From Neoscytalidium dimidiatum (taxonomy: Eukaryota; Ascomycota; Dothideomycetes; Botryosphaeriales; Botryosphaeriaceae): DNA of 64,000 bases. Position numbers and translations under genes: made by a program. Below the pieces are notes generated by a model. The model did not search any database. It was not told the DNA's origin and saw only the letters and a program-made list of their open reading frames with translations. Where the stretch lies: positions 1,488,001 to 1,552,000 of the forward strand of contig CM074702.1 in the NCBI GenBank assembly GCA_037367355.1. Reading direction: 5' to 3'. Position 1 is the first letter of the stretch; each line of letters begins with the position of its first letter. Below, piece by piece: positions 12,281 to 22,430 of this stretch.

Positions 12281-12908
12281 CACCCAGGTCCGCGACCACG
12301 CCCCACTCCTTGAGCACGTCGCCGAACTTTCGCTTGCCGCTGTGGATCTCTTTCCGCGCTCTGTCTCGCTCCGATTCTACTATGCTGGCGAGGCCGGACT
12401 CGCCTTCCCGCCGCGCGAGCAGCATCCCGCTCTCCTCGAAGGTTTCTCGGATCCCTGCCCACCGGTATACCGGTCCGTCTTTATGCCTTGCTGGATCCTC
12501 TGGCGCGGGGACATGGCCGTCGTGGAAGGCTTCGCAGTTGCCGCCGGGGAAGACGTGCGCGGAGGGGAAAGAGGACGAAGTCTGTACGCGGTGCAGGAGA
12601 AGGACTTCGTTGGTCGGCGAGACGAGGAGGATTGAGGCGGAAGGGCGAGGCGCCACGGGCGGCTTCTTCTGCTTGGTTGATTGCGGCATTGCGGACGATG
12701 CGCTTACGGAGGGGTGCGCGGAGCGGCGAGCAAAGGCCTGTGGGCAGCAATGGGTCGGGGACAGTGGCGGGCGCTGGGCGCGGTGGTGCGGACGCGTGAG
12801 AATGGAGAAGCGTGGAGTTACTGGGCCGACGCGGGGAATTGCTGCGCGGGGACGATGATGCACAGGGGTATGGAGCTGTTTCAGCCCACGGGAAGAGCTG
12901 TGGGACAT
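11575..12908 (-). CDS. NUDT19-like Nudix hydrolase
   Basis: A Nudix hydrolase that should cleave nucleoside-diphosphate-linked substrates; animal NUDT19 relatives act on CoA species. Exon 1 is 12908-12284 and exon 2 about 12185-11575, giving 411 aa. After ASILLVSPTNEVLLLHRV the glycine half of the Nudix box (VFPGGNCEAF) is separated by a short insert from RWAGIRETFEESGMLL, which supplies the REXXEEXG metal-binding motif; this split box is typical of the NUDT19 group. Exon 2 continues SLIPFTRWVTPTNAPKRF, another family hallmark. The intron (12283-12186) opens with GTGAGC followed at once by about 15 CT repeats; I place the acceptor at GGGAAAAG because it alone restores phase. The first 73 residues are basic and Pro/Ser-rich and may be a targeting peptide or leader: an internal ATG at 12689 would give a 338-aa form closer to the usual family length. 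The C-terminus EKL is near, but not, a canonical peroxisomal signal. Confidence 0.85.
12248..12278. repeat. (GA)n microsatellite inside the Nudix intron
   Basis: An uninterrupted run of about 15 GA dinucleotides on the plus strand, that is CT repeats on the transcribed sense strand, starting about five bases after the 5' splice site of the Nudix gene's only intron. Confidence 0.95.
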
Positions 12909-13656
12909 ATTGGCGGGAAAAGCGGGTGGGCGACGCGTGCTGGCGTGGTAGTACCAGTACGCGCCATGGTGAAGTGTTGCGGGGAGGTGGAGAGCTGGGC
13001 CGAGGTAGACCTGCCTGTCGGGGAAACCATCTCGATTACTTTTCTACCTTGACGTCACCATTCCTTTTTTGTAGTTCTGCCATCGCTTTTAATTAACCTT
13101 ACCGACGGTACCCAATGAAAACAATGATTGCAGCATACATATTGAAGATAATGGTCAAGGGACCAAAACCCAGACGTTGCCTATGTATTCGTCGAATAGC
13201 CAGCCCATCGCTTTATTTATCCCTTCATAAGCACCGGAACTCGTGTCATCTTTATCACGGAAGATGTGCCTATAAGTTCACGAATATATCTCTACCTAGA
13301 AACAGTATGCAATTTCATACTACCGTTAACGTAGCATGGTCACTGTAGTGCGTCGGCCTCATATCACGAAGTGCACTTCCATAAACTAATGTGTTTTGAC
13401 TATCTGTGACGAAAAGGCCTCAAGCTCAATACATTTAGAAGATCTCGAATATATACTGGATTGGAGGATGACAAGATGGTGTCCATTCACACCAGCGCAC
13501 GGACCATCATATCAATGCTATTGTGTCCTATTGTGGTGTACGTTGGTTGACGGACAATAGCATTGTCACTCTCATATATCTCATACCACTAAATTGCCTT
13601 TAGCTACGACGAATCCTTTTCCTTCCTTTCCTACGCAGCAATCGTCATCCGCAACC
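12909..13656. other. divergent promoter region
   Basis: Lies between the Nudix gene start (-) and the hypothetical gene start (+). No coding sequence supported. Contains a 12-bp perfect inverted repeat (13513-13524 and 13554-13565) about 90 bp before the ATG at 13657. Confidence 0.7.
13513..13565. repeat. 12-bp inverted repeat, possible operator or hairpin
   Basis: CAATGCTATTGT at 13513-13524 is exactly complementary to ACAATAGCATTG at 13554-13565, with a 29-base spacer. It sits just upstream of the gene beginning at 13657, where it could be a dimeric transcription-factor site or a relic of a small inverted-repeat element. Confidence 0.6.
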
Positions 13657-14493
13657 ATGACTGTGATCAACCATCAGTACTACAAAAACTTGATGCTGCA
13701 GAGACTGGCAAAGCGCTCTCTGAACAGGAAGAGGGGAGCTGCTGACCTCACTGACAATGACGAGAACCACGAATTCAGCACCAATAAACGCCAGAGGACT
13801 TCTCAAGAGGCCCCGATCACCACTGATCAAACATCTTCTACAACCTTCGCCATTGCCAACATCGGAATCAAGCGTCCGCATCCGGCGAATATCGATCCTC
13901 CGCCACTGTCGAATGCCATAAACCTGATTACATGCCAAATCGAGCCGGACGAGGTCCAATTCTACTTGAACCTCGGCAAGTCCCACTGGTTCGAAACAGA
14001 CCGCCTCGACCTTCTTGGTGTCACCACGACCTCAGACTTCGCATACAATATCCTCCGTCACCTCCTGCCCCAGTACCCACTACTCATAGATGAGCTAGAA
14101 ATGTCCATCGACGATCCATGCTGGCACATTAGGACCTGTGTCGACGTCCTCGTCGACTACATTAACAACGTACAGCTGCGTCAGAAATGTAAGGGGGCGA
14201 TGAGTACGTCGAAGTGGATCAACAAAGGCCCAACCTATATCTGGGGCCTAGAGGAGTGGTACATACTGCTGATGAAGCAGATGCGCCATGTCGGCAAGTA
14301 TTGGTACCACAGCCTCCACACGAATGATGTGCTCATTGAGGCACACAACGATATTGAGGCAGGGCGAGAAGAGATCACTGTCTACTCTGGGGAGCCGTAC
14401 CTCCAGCTGAACAGTATGATGGAGGATATGATCATTGTCGCCATGAACTACATACTATGCCACACGAAGAGGATGACCAGTGGCAATGAGTGA
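13657..14493 (+). CDS. hypothetical protein, 278 aa, nuclear-looking
   Basis: An intron-free frame from ATG 13657 (the open frame continues upstream but without an ATG) encodes 278 residues that I do not recognise. Residues about 15-60 are basic and polar, with two clusters resembling nuclear localisation signals (KRSLNRKR and NKRQR). The remaining part looks folded, with alternating hydrophobic stretches such as FAYNILRHLLPQYPLLIDEL, WGLEEWYILLMKQMRHVGKY and MMEDMIIVAMNYILC, and Trp residues at probable core positions. There is no signal peptide, zinc motif or enzyme motif. Start context (GCAACCATGACT) is good. It may be a lineage-specific gene. Confidence 0.6.
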   Translation: MTVINHQYYKNLMLQRLAKRSLNRKRGAADLTDNDENHEFSTNKRQRTSQEAPITTDQTSSTTFAIANIGIKRPHPANIDPPPLSNAINLITCQIEPDEVQFYLNLGKSHWFETDRLDLLGVTTTSDFAYNILRHLLPQYPLLIDELEMSIDDPCWHIRTCVDVLVDYINNVQLRQKCKGAMSTSKWINKGPTYIWGLEEWYILLMKQMRHVGKYWYHSLHTNDVLIEAHNDIEAGREEITVYSGEPYLQLNSMMEDMIIVAMNYILCHTKRMTSGNE

Positions 14494-14705
14494 AGCGGTG
14501 CAGAGAAACGATGGACATGAGCAAAGCTGTCCGACCCAGAGCGATCCTGTTCGCACCTACAGCAGCAAAAACATCTTCTCCACTTTGAGTCAGCAAAAAA
14601 TGTTTGCGAACACACGGAACAACCAATCTGGCCAGGGCTGTTCAAGAGAATCTCGCTAGATGCCAACAGCGTATCCGGACCAGAATAAGAACAGCAATCA
14701 AATCA

Positions 14706-15239
14706 TCAACCGCCCCATCCATACCCGGCTGGACCCCATGCCTTCACCTTGCCTCCTTTCTCCAGCCAACCCATTCGCCTAGCATGCGCCCAGTCGCAAT
14801 CCGGACACCATCCGTGCACGACCTTCTCCATCTTCCGCGGCCGAACACACCTCTCCGGAACATGGAATGGGAGCGTCAATGCGGGCGGCGACTTCAGATC
14901 ATCATTGCTCTGCATTTCTCACGTCAGCCTGAGCTCGTCCGCGATGAATGTTGCACTAGCCCGTTCTTCCTCGGAGGTTTTGGTCTGTTCTGCACTTCGA
15001 AGAAGCTCTTTTTCCAATTTTTCTGGGTCTGGAGAATCAGCTGACATTGTTGTTTCCGTGGAGAAATCGCTCTGAGCAGGAAGCAAAGCAGGATCAATAG
15101 GCACTGGCTGGTGGTTTTCGGGATCGTTGATTTTGTGCAATGCACAGCTGAGTATGGTACATGGCTGATTGCCCCAGTGCGCGGGTCGGCTCGAACGGTG
15201 GGAGCACATTGTGTAGCGGGGAACGAGCACATAGCACAT
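14706..15239 (-). pseudogene. small Cys-rich fungal protein interrupted by in-frame TGA
   Basis: Starting at ATG 15239 the frame reads MCYVLVPRYTMCSHRSS and continues 106 codons to a TGA at 14921-14919; the same frame then continues without another stop for 70 more codons (14918-14706). The downstream half contains RCVRPRKMEKVVHGWCPDCD and an aromatic, Gly-rich tail ending GYGWGG. The Cys/His start plus a late CPxC motif matches a widespread group of small fungal proteins with paired metal-binding cysteines near both ends, so the two halves look like one protein of about 177 codons. Explanations are a nonsense mutation, stop-codon readthrough (context ACG-TGA-GAA), or an intron I could not place: GTGAGA overlaps the stop as a good donor but no well-formed acceptor restores the frame. 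Function unknown. Confidence 0.5.
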
Positions 15240-17017
15240 TCTGACCGAAAAATTCAGATGATCAACACTTGAGTCGTGGGTACCGGGAAGTAAAATCTTA
15301 TCGGCGTATGCTTGCGTTGTGCCGTCGGTTGAACGCGTGGTGCTTAAACGGAGAGGAGTTGTGAAAGTAGCAACCTGGAAACCAACATGAGTGATGTCGT
15401 TTGGACAAACGAGCTGCAAATACGGTCAAGGAGATTTGCAAACTGCTGAGCTATTACAACACGGTTTTTGGAGTTATTTCAAGGCTTGAGCCCGACATTG
15501 CAATTATGTAGCACTACTTCATGATAAGCACTTTAGGTGTAAATGGTCGTAGCCGATCACGCCGCCAGAGCAAATTAAGGCTAGACATTGTTACGAGTTA
15601 GATCGGTGGAGAGCTTTTTCGTATGCGAGAGTGACCATTTTTGGCCATAGCGTGAAGTGAGACGACCATCAGAATTGCTGTGTCGAAAGGAACAGCTGAC
15701 TAGTTTACTGTACTCCGTTCTCGGATGTTCTTGAGAGGAGATTCCGTGATTGTGATTAAAGGATGCATGCCCATAATATAAACCTCGATAGTGCTCGAGC
15801 GGCTCAGATCGTTCTGGAGCTATTCTGAAAAGTCACCAGGCTGGCGAATGGAACGGTGACCAAAGTGAAAGAGGCGGAGTTTAAGATGTTTGACAGACCC
15901 AGTCAAGGTTGACCGGGAGAAATGAGATCATAAGGACGCCCATTTAGATAGACAGAGGCAGCATTCTCAGTCAATCACAGGACCTGACTTGTAAAAGCCT
16001 TGGTCAAGAAAGCAACAGATCAAGGCAGAAGCTGTGACACCGGAGCGCACTACATGCTTGCATAAAGCATGTTTTGGGAATAACACGGCTAGATATCTGT
16101 GAGGCGAAAGTATTCTTTGCGGCAATGGTCATTCAATGGGTTAGGCCCATGATCCACTCAGCATCTCGCACCCTCGCATGGAAGAGACAGGATGAATTCT
16201 GTATTGACTATTCTGACCAAGAATCAAGAGAAGTCAGAGAGGAGTTGAGTAGAAGAACTTGCGGTTCTGCTTTTCCGCTTACAACCATCATTTTTGGCTA
16301 CGAGTGCAGGCCGTACCAATCAGCAGGGAGAAGATATGGCATTGAACTTGTTCAAACCGTGGGAAAGTCGGTGAGCAAATGCACGAGGCCCAATACGCGA
16401 ACCTGTGGCTCATTGATGCAATATAAGCCAATAAAGAAACAATGCGACTATTGGAGCCCGAAACGAGGAGTCGTACGATTTTACCTCTTCTCAAATAAGG
16501 CAACCCATAGATCAAAAGATCATCTGTCGAATCCTCACGATGGTGCTCTTGAATGTGGGGTCTCGCAAGCACGTCTTGGCTGCGTTTGCTATGCATGGAT
16601 ATGCATAGCAAACAGTGAGGGCCCTGGAAAATGTTGGCGGTGTCTGGTGTCATGCGCGAATAACAAACTTTCGAGCAGTCCTGGCGCCGATCATTCGCAC
16701 TTGGCATCCAAACATGATTGGAAGATTTTCAGGGCTGCAAGCGGCCATACTGCAGAAGATAAGAAGCTCGGTGGATGTTGATTGGTCGGGAATAATGATA
16801 CGTGCACGTTACAAACGCTCGTCTTCAAGTCAGAAAGGTCCAAAGATTTGCCGGTATGCAAAAGGATTATTGGTGAACAAATTCAATTGCAGCATGTGCA
16901 GAGATAAGATTATCCAATTGATGGTGGTAATCACTTGCCGAAATCGTGGTAATGGCAATTGTCTCGTCACCTTCGTCTTGACCTCCTCTATCAAGCCGGT
17001 GAAGACTATAACCGACT
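15240..17017. other. intergenic region with a strong hairpin
   Basis: No gene is supported. A 235-codon plus-strand frame at 16074-16781 opens without ATG, has no motif and a composition like the flanks, so I leave it out. It is crossed by a perfect 13-bp inverted repeat at 16584-16613. Confidence 0.55.
16584..16613. repeat. perfect 13-bp inverted repeat with 4-nt loop
   Basis: GTTTGCTATGCAT (16584-16596) is followed by GGAT and then its exact complement ATGCATAGCAAAC (16601-16613). This is a tight, nearly uninterrupted palindrome with no associated coding feature. Confidence 0.9.
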
Positions 17018-19002
17018 TCAGAAGAGATCCGTCATCGCGCCATGACTGGCGTCTCCAACCAGTCTTGCATACTTGGCCAGGACTCCTCTAGTAACTGGTC
17101 GCTTTGGAGGTTTCCATTCCGACATTCTCTTCTGGATCTCCTCATCGCTGAGGTGAACGTCCAGTCTGTTCTTCTCCGCGTCAATGGTAATCACGTCATC
17201 ATTGCGGACAATAGCGATTGGGCCTCCAACAGCTGCTTCCGGGACAATGTGGCCTACTATGAACCCATGAGATGCACCGCTATAGCGGCCGTCCGTGATT
17301 AGAGCCACGTTTGTGAGCTTAGCGCCCATCAAAGCGGCGGAAGCCTTCAACTGTTCGGGCATGCCTGGACCTCCCTTAGGGCCCTCATAGCGCACCACGA
17401 TGACAATGTTCTCTCCATGTGGGACCTTACCCTGGGCCAGAGCCTTGTCGAGCTCGCTCTCCTTATCAAACACCATCGCTTTGCCGGTAAAGCCCAAGCC
17501 CTCCTTGCCAGTGATTTTGGCGACAGCACCACCAGGAGCCAGGTTTCCGCGGAGGATCTCGATGTGACCAGTCTTTTTGATTGGATTGTCCAGCGAACGG
17601 ATGATTTCATTCCCTTGCGGGAGGGAAGGCCAGGATTCGACGTTCTCTGCAAGAGTTTTGCCAGTCACAGTAATAGTAGTGCCGTCAAGCAGGCCAGCGG
17701 CAATCAACAGCTTCTGTACTGAGGGGATACCACCAATTTCAAAAAGTTCAGCCATGAAATATTTGCCACTTGGTGCAAGGTTCGCAATGTAAGGAATCTT
17801 GTCACTGACGCGCTGGAAGTCATCGAGGGTAAGGGGAACACCAGCGGTTCCGGCCATGGCAAGTAAGTGAAGAACGCCATTAGTACTTCCACCTATAGCC
17901 ATCATGATAACCATGGCATTTTCGAACGACTTCCTCGTGAGGATATCACGTGGCTTAATGTTCTTCTCCATGCAAATCTTGATGCACTCTGCTGCTTTGG
18001 CGCACTCCCGCATCTTAGTCGGACTTTCGGCCGGAGTGGAGGACGAACCGGGCACAGTGAGACCAAGCGTTTCGATAGCTGAAGCCATGGTGTTGGCTGT
18101 ATACATGCCACCGCAGGCACCAGGGCCGGGGCATGCGTTCTTCTCCAGATCGTCCATGATAGCATCTGGGGTGATGGTCGGATCGTGTTCGGCCCTCAGG
18201 GTATTATAGATCATGGCGCCATGTGCCTCATAACAGGTCGCGATGTTTATCTGCTTCTGGAGGAGCTTCGAATAGCCCGGCTTGATGGAGCCGCCGTACA
18301 ACATGAGTGCTGGTCGGTTATGGCGAGCCATTGCCATGACGCAACCGGGCATGTTCTTGTCGCAACCAGGTATGCAAATGTTCGCGTCGTGGTACTGCGC
18401 GCAGGTGACAGTTTCGATGCTGTCTGCAATAATCTCACGCGTCTGAAGGGAGAAGCGCATTCCTTGGCAAAAGATCAGCTTCTAGTGGCCCAGCAGAAGG
18501 GAAAAACGTACCCTCTCCGCCCTGAGTGATACCGTCTGACACTCCAACAGTGTTGTACTGCCATGCTAACATTCCTTGCTTCTGAACGGCATCTTTCACA
18601 GCTTTTCCCAGATCAAGCACTTTATCATTCGCCGTCAGCGGGGTTCCATGGGCATCAGAAGAACTACGGGGCACGGAGCTTACGGTGCATGCTACAGAGA
18701 GAAACGGATTAGTTTACCAATTGAGGCTATGCATGGTAGAGTACCTACTTGCACGGATTGCCTTCCCACCAGACGGATGCAATGCCAACCTGGGGAGCAG
18801 TCTCCATTGTCTCCTTGTCCGGGACGCCAGCTGCATACAGCATAGCCTGGGCTCCGGGGAAGTCATGTCCCCTGGTGACAATTGTCGAATACTTGTTCAG
18901 CAGAGGCTTGCCATCCCTAGTGGCGCCATCTGGAGCGTGGGGAAAGTTGAGGAAGCGCGGCTCCTCGGGTTCCTGCTGCCTCTGGAGGTTTGATTTATCC
19001 AT
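17018..19002 (-). CDS. ILV3: dihydroxy-acid dehydratase (ILV3/IlvD)
   Basis: Catalyses dehydration of dihydroxy-acids to 2-keto acids in valine, isoleucine and leucine synthesis, normally in mitochondria, using an iron-sulfur cluster. Exons are 19002-18749, 18691-18684, 18619-18512 and 18462-17018, giving 604 aa. Cluster and active-site motifs are all present: VWWEGNPCN, CIPGCDKNMPGC, GACGGMYTANTMA and the C-terminal DGRYSGASHGFIVGHIVPEA. The second exon is only 8 nt (CATGCACC); it supplies the Asn-Met-His that follows GNPC in the family and brings exon 3 (LLDLGKAVKDAV) into frame. Introns are 57, 64 and 49 bp. The first ATG, at 19002, gives MDKSNLQRQQEPEEPRF with no presequence; about 34 in-frame codons upstream (to about 19104) read like one (LLRQRQLTASTSAVSSSYST) but contain no ATG. 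Either an upstream exon, a non-AUG start, or a cytosolic isoform is possible. Confidence 0.95.
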
Positions 19003-20193
19003 TGTGGGTGCGATGGGAGGATCGGGCGGCAAGGTGCTGTAACTGGATGAAACGGCGGAGGTCGAAGCAGTCAATTGCCGCTGGCGGAGAAGGTAAGAGG
19101 GCACAAGACATTTTGAAGCCGGCGCGGGTACTGGCGTCCAAGCTACCCCTCATCGGCCGGCTAAGGGCGCTGCCGTCTGGAGTCGGCATCGTTGGTCCAC
19201 TACTGGGCGTTGCGGAGGCTAGCTCCACTCGGTGCGGCCTATGGAGCTTTTCCGATGAGCGCGCCGCTCTCCAGAGGCCGCGAGAGGCAGCTTCGGGCCA
19301 AAGACGAGGCGATGCGTGAGTAAGCAGCAGTAGGCGGTGTGTGATTGGGCCGAGAGAAGTGTGGGCGCTGGCCGATGCCGATACTCCGCCGGGCGAGGGT
19401 CGAGGGGGTCCAGGGAGGCGATAAACGCTGGGTTAGGGTGCCTGAGGCAGCAGCGCATTTCCGACCCGGTGCAGACGTGACGGCCCTGCATTATCGCCGG
19501 CGGGTGGGCGCGGATGTGGGCGCAATGCCCTGAGAATCGCAGCGGGAGAGCACTCAGCTAATGCATGTCAGAGACAGCAACATGTGCTCCGGCGCGGGAC
19601 AGGCGGTCGGTGGGCGGACAATGGGCAGCGGCAAGCGGCAGAGCCCAGAGCTCAGAGCTCCTCCTTCTACCGGAGCACGTACGTCATACCGTCAGCCCTG
19701 TTTTTTTTGTGCGCCAACCCCCCAGCCGCGCTTTCAACACCAGACACTAACTGCGCACTCTGCTGCAAGCTGCCCGCCCCTCAGCCTGCCGCGCCTGCAC
19801 GTGTCTGGGCCTAGTGCCTCCCCTCTGGCGGCTTCCAGCGCCCGCAGCTTCCAGCAATCTCTCAGCGTCAGCCCCATTGAGGCGTCGGCTGCACCCGTCC
19901 CGGCGGCGCGCTGCCCTCCAGCCTCGCCCCAGCGCCCACGTGGAGCGCTACTGACATTCTCGCGCCGTCAGCCTGCGCGCTGCTTGCAGCGTCAATCTGG
20001 AGTCGTTGTTGCGACACCTGCTGAGATCGCAGGCCGCCCGCAGCCAGCCCGCCGATCGTTTTCCTCCACACGCGGAAGCACGCCGCCCAAACACGCTCTT
20101 AATTGGCCCGCTGCGTGATCCTGGCTGTCTGCACCCTCACTAAACAAGGAGTGCCCAGGACCTTCTCCAGACCACGTCGCTATCCCTCCGGCC
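19003..20193. other. divergent promoter region of ILV3 and hydrolase-phosphatase
   Basis: GC-rich, between two genes read away from each other. Several long but overlapping open frames occur on both strands (for example 19561-20118 plus) with Pro/Arg/Ser composition typical of GC-rich noncoding sequence. The first 100 bases next to ILV3 contain the in-frame presequence-like extension described for that gene. A poly-T run lies at 19701-19709. Confidence 0.6.
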
Positions 20194-22430
20194 ATGGAGG
20201 GTCTTCACCGCGACCATGGCGTCTTCGCTGCTGCAGTTGCAGTGATGTTGTTCGTCCCCTATGCTGCCGCATCAGATATTAAGCCGCAGCTCTTCTCCAA
20301 TGCCAATTCTGTCAATGTCTCTTCTCTGCCGCCCTCGTCCAAGTTCGCAGGCCACGTTTCCGCTTTGCTCTCGCGCGCCCTCGCGCTGTTGGGCATTGAT
20401 CCTGCCCGGCCATTGACCGTTTTGGACATGGCTAAACTCACCCTTATCTGCGGCCTGATTCCCGGCCTTCTCTTTCACAAGCACCGCGCACATCTTGCGG
20501 AGAAGAATGCTGCCCATGACAGCACTGCTGGCAGCATATCTGATACCATTGGCCAAGGTGGGGAATGCAAGTTGAGCTGCAAATCACACACTAATGTGTC
20601 ATCCCAGACGCCGTTGCGACGGACCCCGGGTTGCTGAAGAAGCATTCAACCTACAAGTCATACACCGTTGCCAGTACCGGTTGGACTTATCCATCTATCC
20701 GCACCTTTTATCGACCGCATCCCCAGGGCGATAAACTTCCCAGGAAGCCGGCCCCGCTCCCTCTACTTGTCTTCGTCCATGGCCTTGGAGGTTGTGCCGC
20801 CCAATTCCAGTCCCTCCTTACCAGTCTCGTCAATCTCGCTCCGTGCCTGGCCATCGATTTCCCGGGTTGCGGCCTATCGAAGTTCGCACCCAAGAACCCA
20901 CGAGCTTACCATGCCGACGCTCTCGCTGCTCTGCTCGCCACTGTAGTGCAAGAACACCGTGACAAGGAAGCGGGGCAGGGCGTGGTTTTCATTGGGCATA
21001 GCTTGGGGTGTTCCGTATCCGCCTACTTAGCATCCTCATCATCGCCACAAGCTAGCCTGCTTTCCGAGCATGTTCTTGGTTTCGTGGCTATCTGTCCCAA
21101 AGCTGAACCACCAAGCGAAGACGAAGCTAGGAAATTCCGGAAGCTACTGAGCATTCCTGATCCAATCTTCGATCTGTGGCGCAGATGGGACAGGAGGGGC
21201 GGGACGGAGAGCGCCAGTGTGCGCCGATTCACAGGGCCCGATGCTGAGGAAGAAACGAAGAGACTCCAAGTTCGCTTCAACCAGCAGAGCCGGACACGCG
21301 TTTGGAAGAGGATGGCCCGAGGGACGCTTCCAAGAACTTACTATCGAGGCCATTCTGGGATAGTAGCACGGAGAGAGGAGGGCATGCCAGGTAAGGACGT
21401 CTGGGCGGGTTTAGACATGCCGGTTTTCCTTATCGCTGGGGAAGCAGACCCCATCACCCCGCCGAATGAGATCCGCAAAATCGCCTCGTTCCTTCGCAAG
21501 GACGTCGACTTGGGAGGTGAGAAAGAAGCGGAGACAATAGTAGATGCCGCAGCCCCAGCCGACCTTACTAGCGCAAACGGATCACCACGGACTTACAGAA
21601 CTGGTTCAGAAACACTACTGGACAGCCTTGACAATGATTCTCTGCCGCCTCTTGACGTCTCCTTAACCAGCGACGGAGAAGCTTCCGTAGCTCTGAAGCC
21701 AAAGTCAAAATGCCTCAAGACTGCCATACTCCCCGCGCCCGCTTCGCATGCCCTACTCTACGCGCCGACGACAGCAAGGACTCTAGCAGGCCTCATTCAA
21801 GGGTTTCTCGCCGAGCGCGTGGACAAGAGGCTTTCTCTCGGATGGCAACTCAAATATCTTACCACCGAGGGAAAGTGGGATGTGAAGAACCTGAAAAAGT
21901 GGCAGGCTGTCACACCCGTCTCAGACCCCATCGGTGGTGTATTCCGCGCCATGAAGACGTTGCGAGAGGTAGACCCCACACACTGCCCGCGCGTGTTCGT
22001 AAAAGACTGGCATGGCAAGATTCGCGCCGTAGTCGACATCAGCCACGAAAGTCCGGTGTATGATCCAAAAGGACTGGAGAATGGTGGCATCCAGTACTAC
22101 AAATTTCCGACTGTATCCAAACTCCCCCCTACGGTTGATGAGGTCAAACAGTTCATCACGCTCATCGACAGACTTCGCGGTGAGAACGCGAGCGTTCCTG
22201 GTGAGGAGGCATCATACAGCCTTCCCCTGATCGGAGTGCATTGCCACTATGGCTTCAACAGGACTGGGTTCTTCATTGTATGTTATTTGGTGGAGAGATT
22301 CGGATGGACCCTACAGAACGCCATCAATGAGTTTGCAAAGAAGAGGCCGCCAGGGATCAGGCATGATCATTTCATCGACACTTTGTTCGTTCGCTATCAC
22401 GTTGGATTGAAGAGAGCACCGACTTTGTAA
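20194..22430 (+). CDS. alpha/beta hydrolase fused to capping-type cysteine phosphatase
   Basis: Two exons (20194-20557, 20608-22430; 50-bp intron) encode 728 aa. The N-terminus has a hydrophobic segment (FAAAVAVMLFVPYAAAS) and a second one near residue 85 (KLTLICGLIPGLLF), suggesting membrane attachment or entry to the secretory pathway. Residues about 170-400 form an alpha/beta hydrolase: oxyanion-loop HGLGG (about 179), nucleophile elbow GHSLG (about 252), acid candidate GEADPITPP and a His in SHALLY. Residues about 530-728 form a dual-specificity-type phosphatase with the P-loop HCHYGFNRTG (Cys about 666). The text around it, including VERFGWTLQNAINEFAKKRPPGIR, is strikingly like the RNA 5'-triphosphatase domain of animal mRNA-capping enzymes and DUSP11. 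Substrates are unknown; lipid ester for the first domain and RNA or phosphoprotein for the second are possibilities. Confidence 0.85.

Noticed and set aside
12234..12858. Several plus-strand frames across the Nudix locus
   Set aside because: Antisense to the Nudix gene and partly formed by the GA repeat (Arg-Glu repeats); no motif.
16074..16781. 235-codon plus-strand frame
   Set aside because: Starts with TTG, no motif, mixed composition like the flanks, and overlapped by a 139-codon frame on the other strand; probably chance.
19433..19438. TTAGGG hexamer, checked as possible telomere-like repeat
   Set aside because: Occurs once only; no tandem array, so not telomeric.
19561..20118. 185-codon plus-strand frame ahead of the hydrolase-phosphatase
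   Set aside because: Pro/Ser/Arg-rich, overlapped by two other frames, ends before the true start; looks like promoter and leader.
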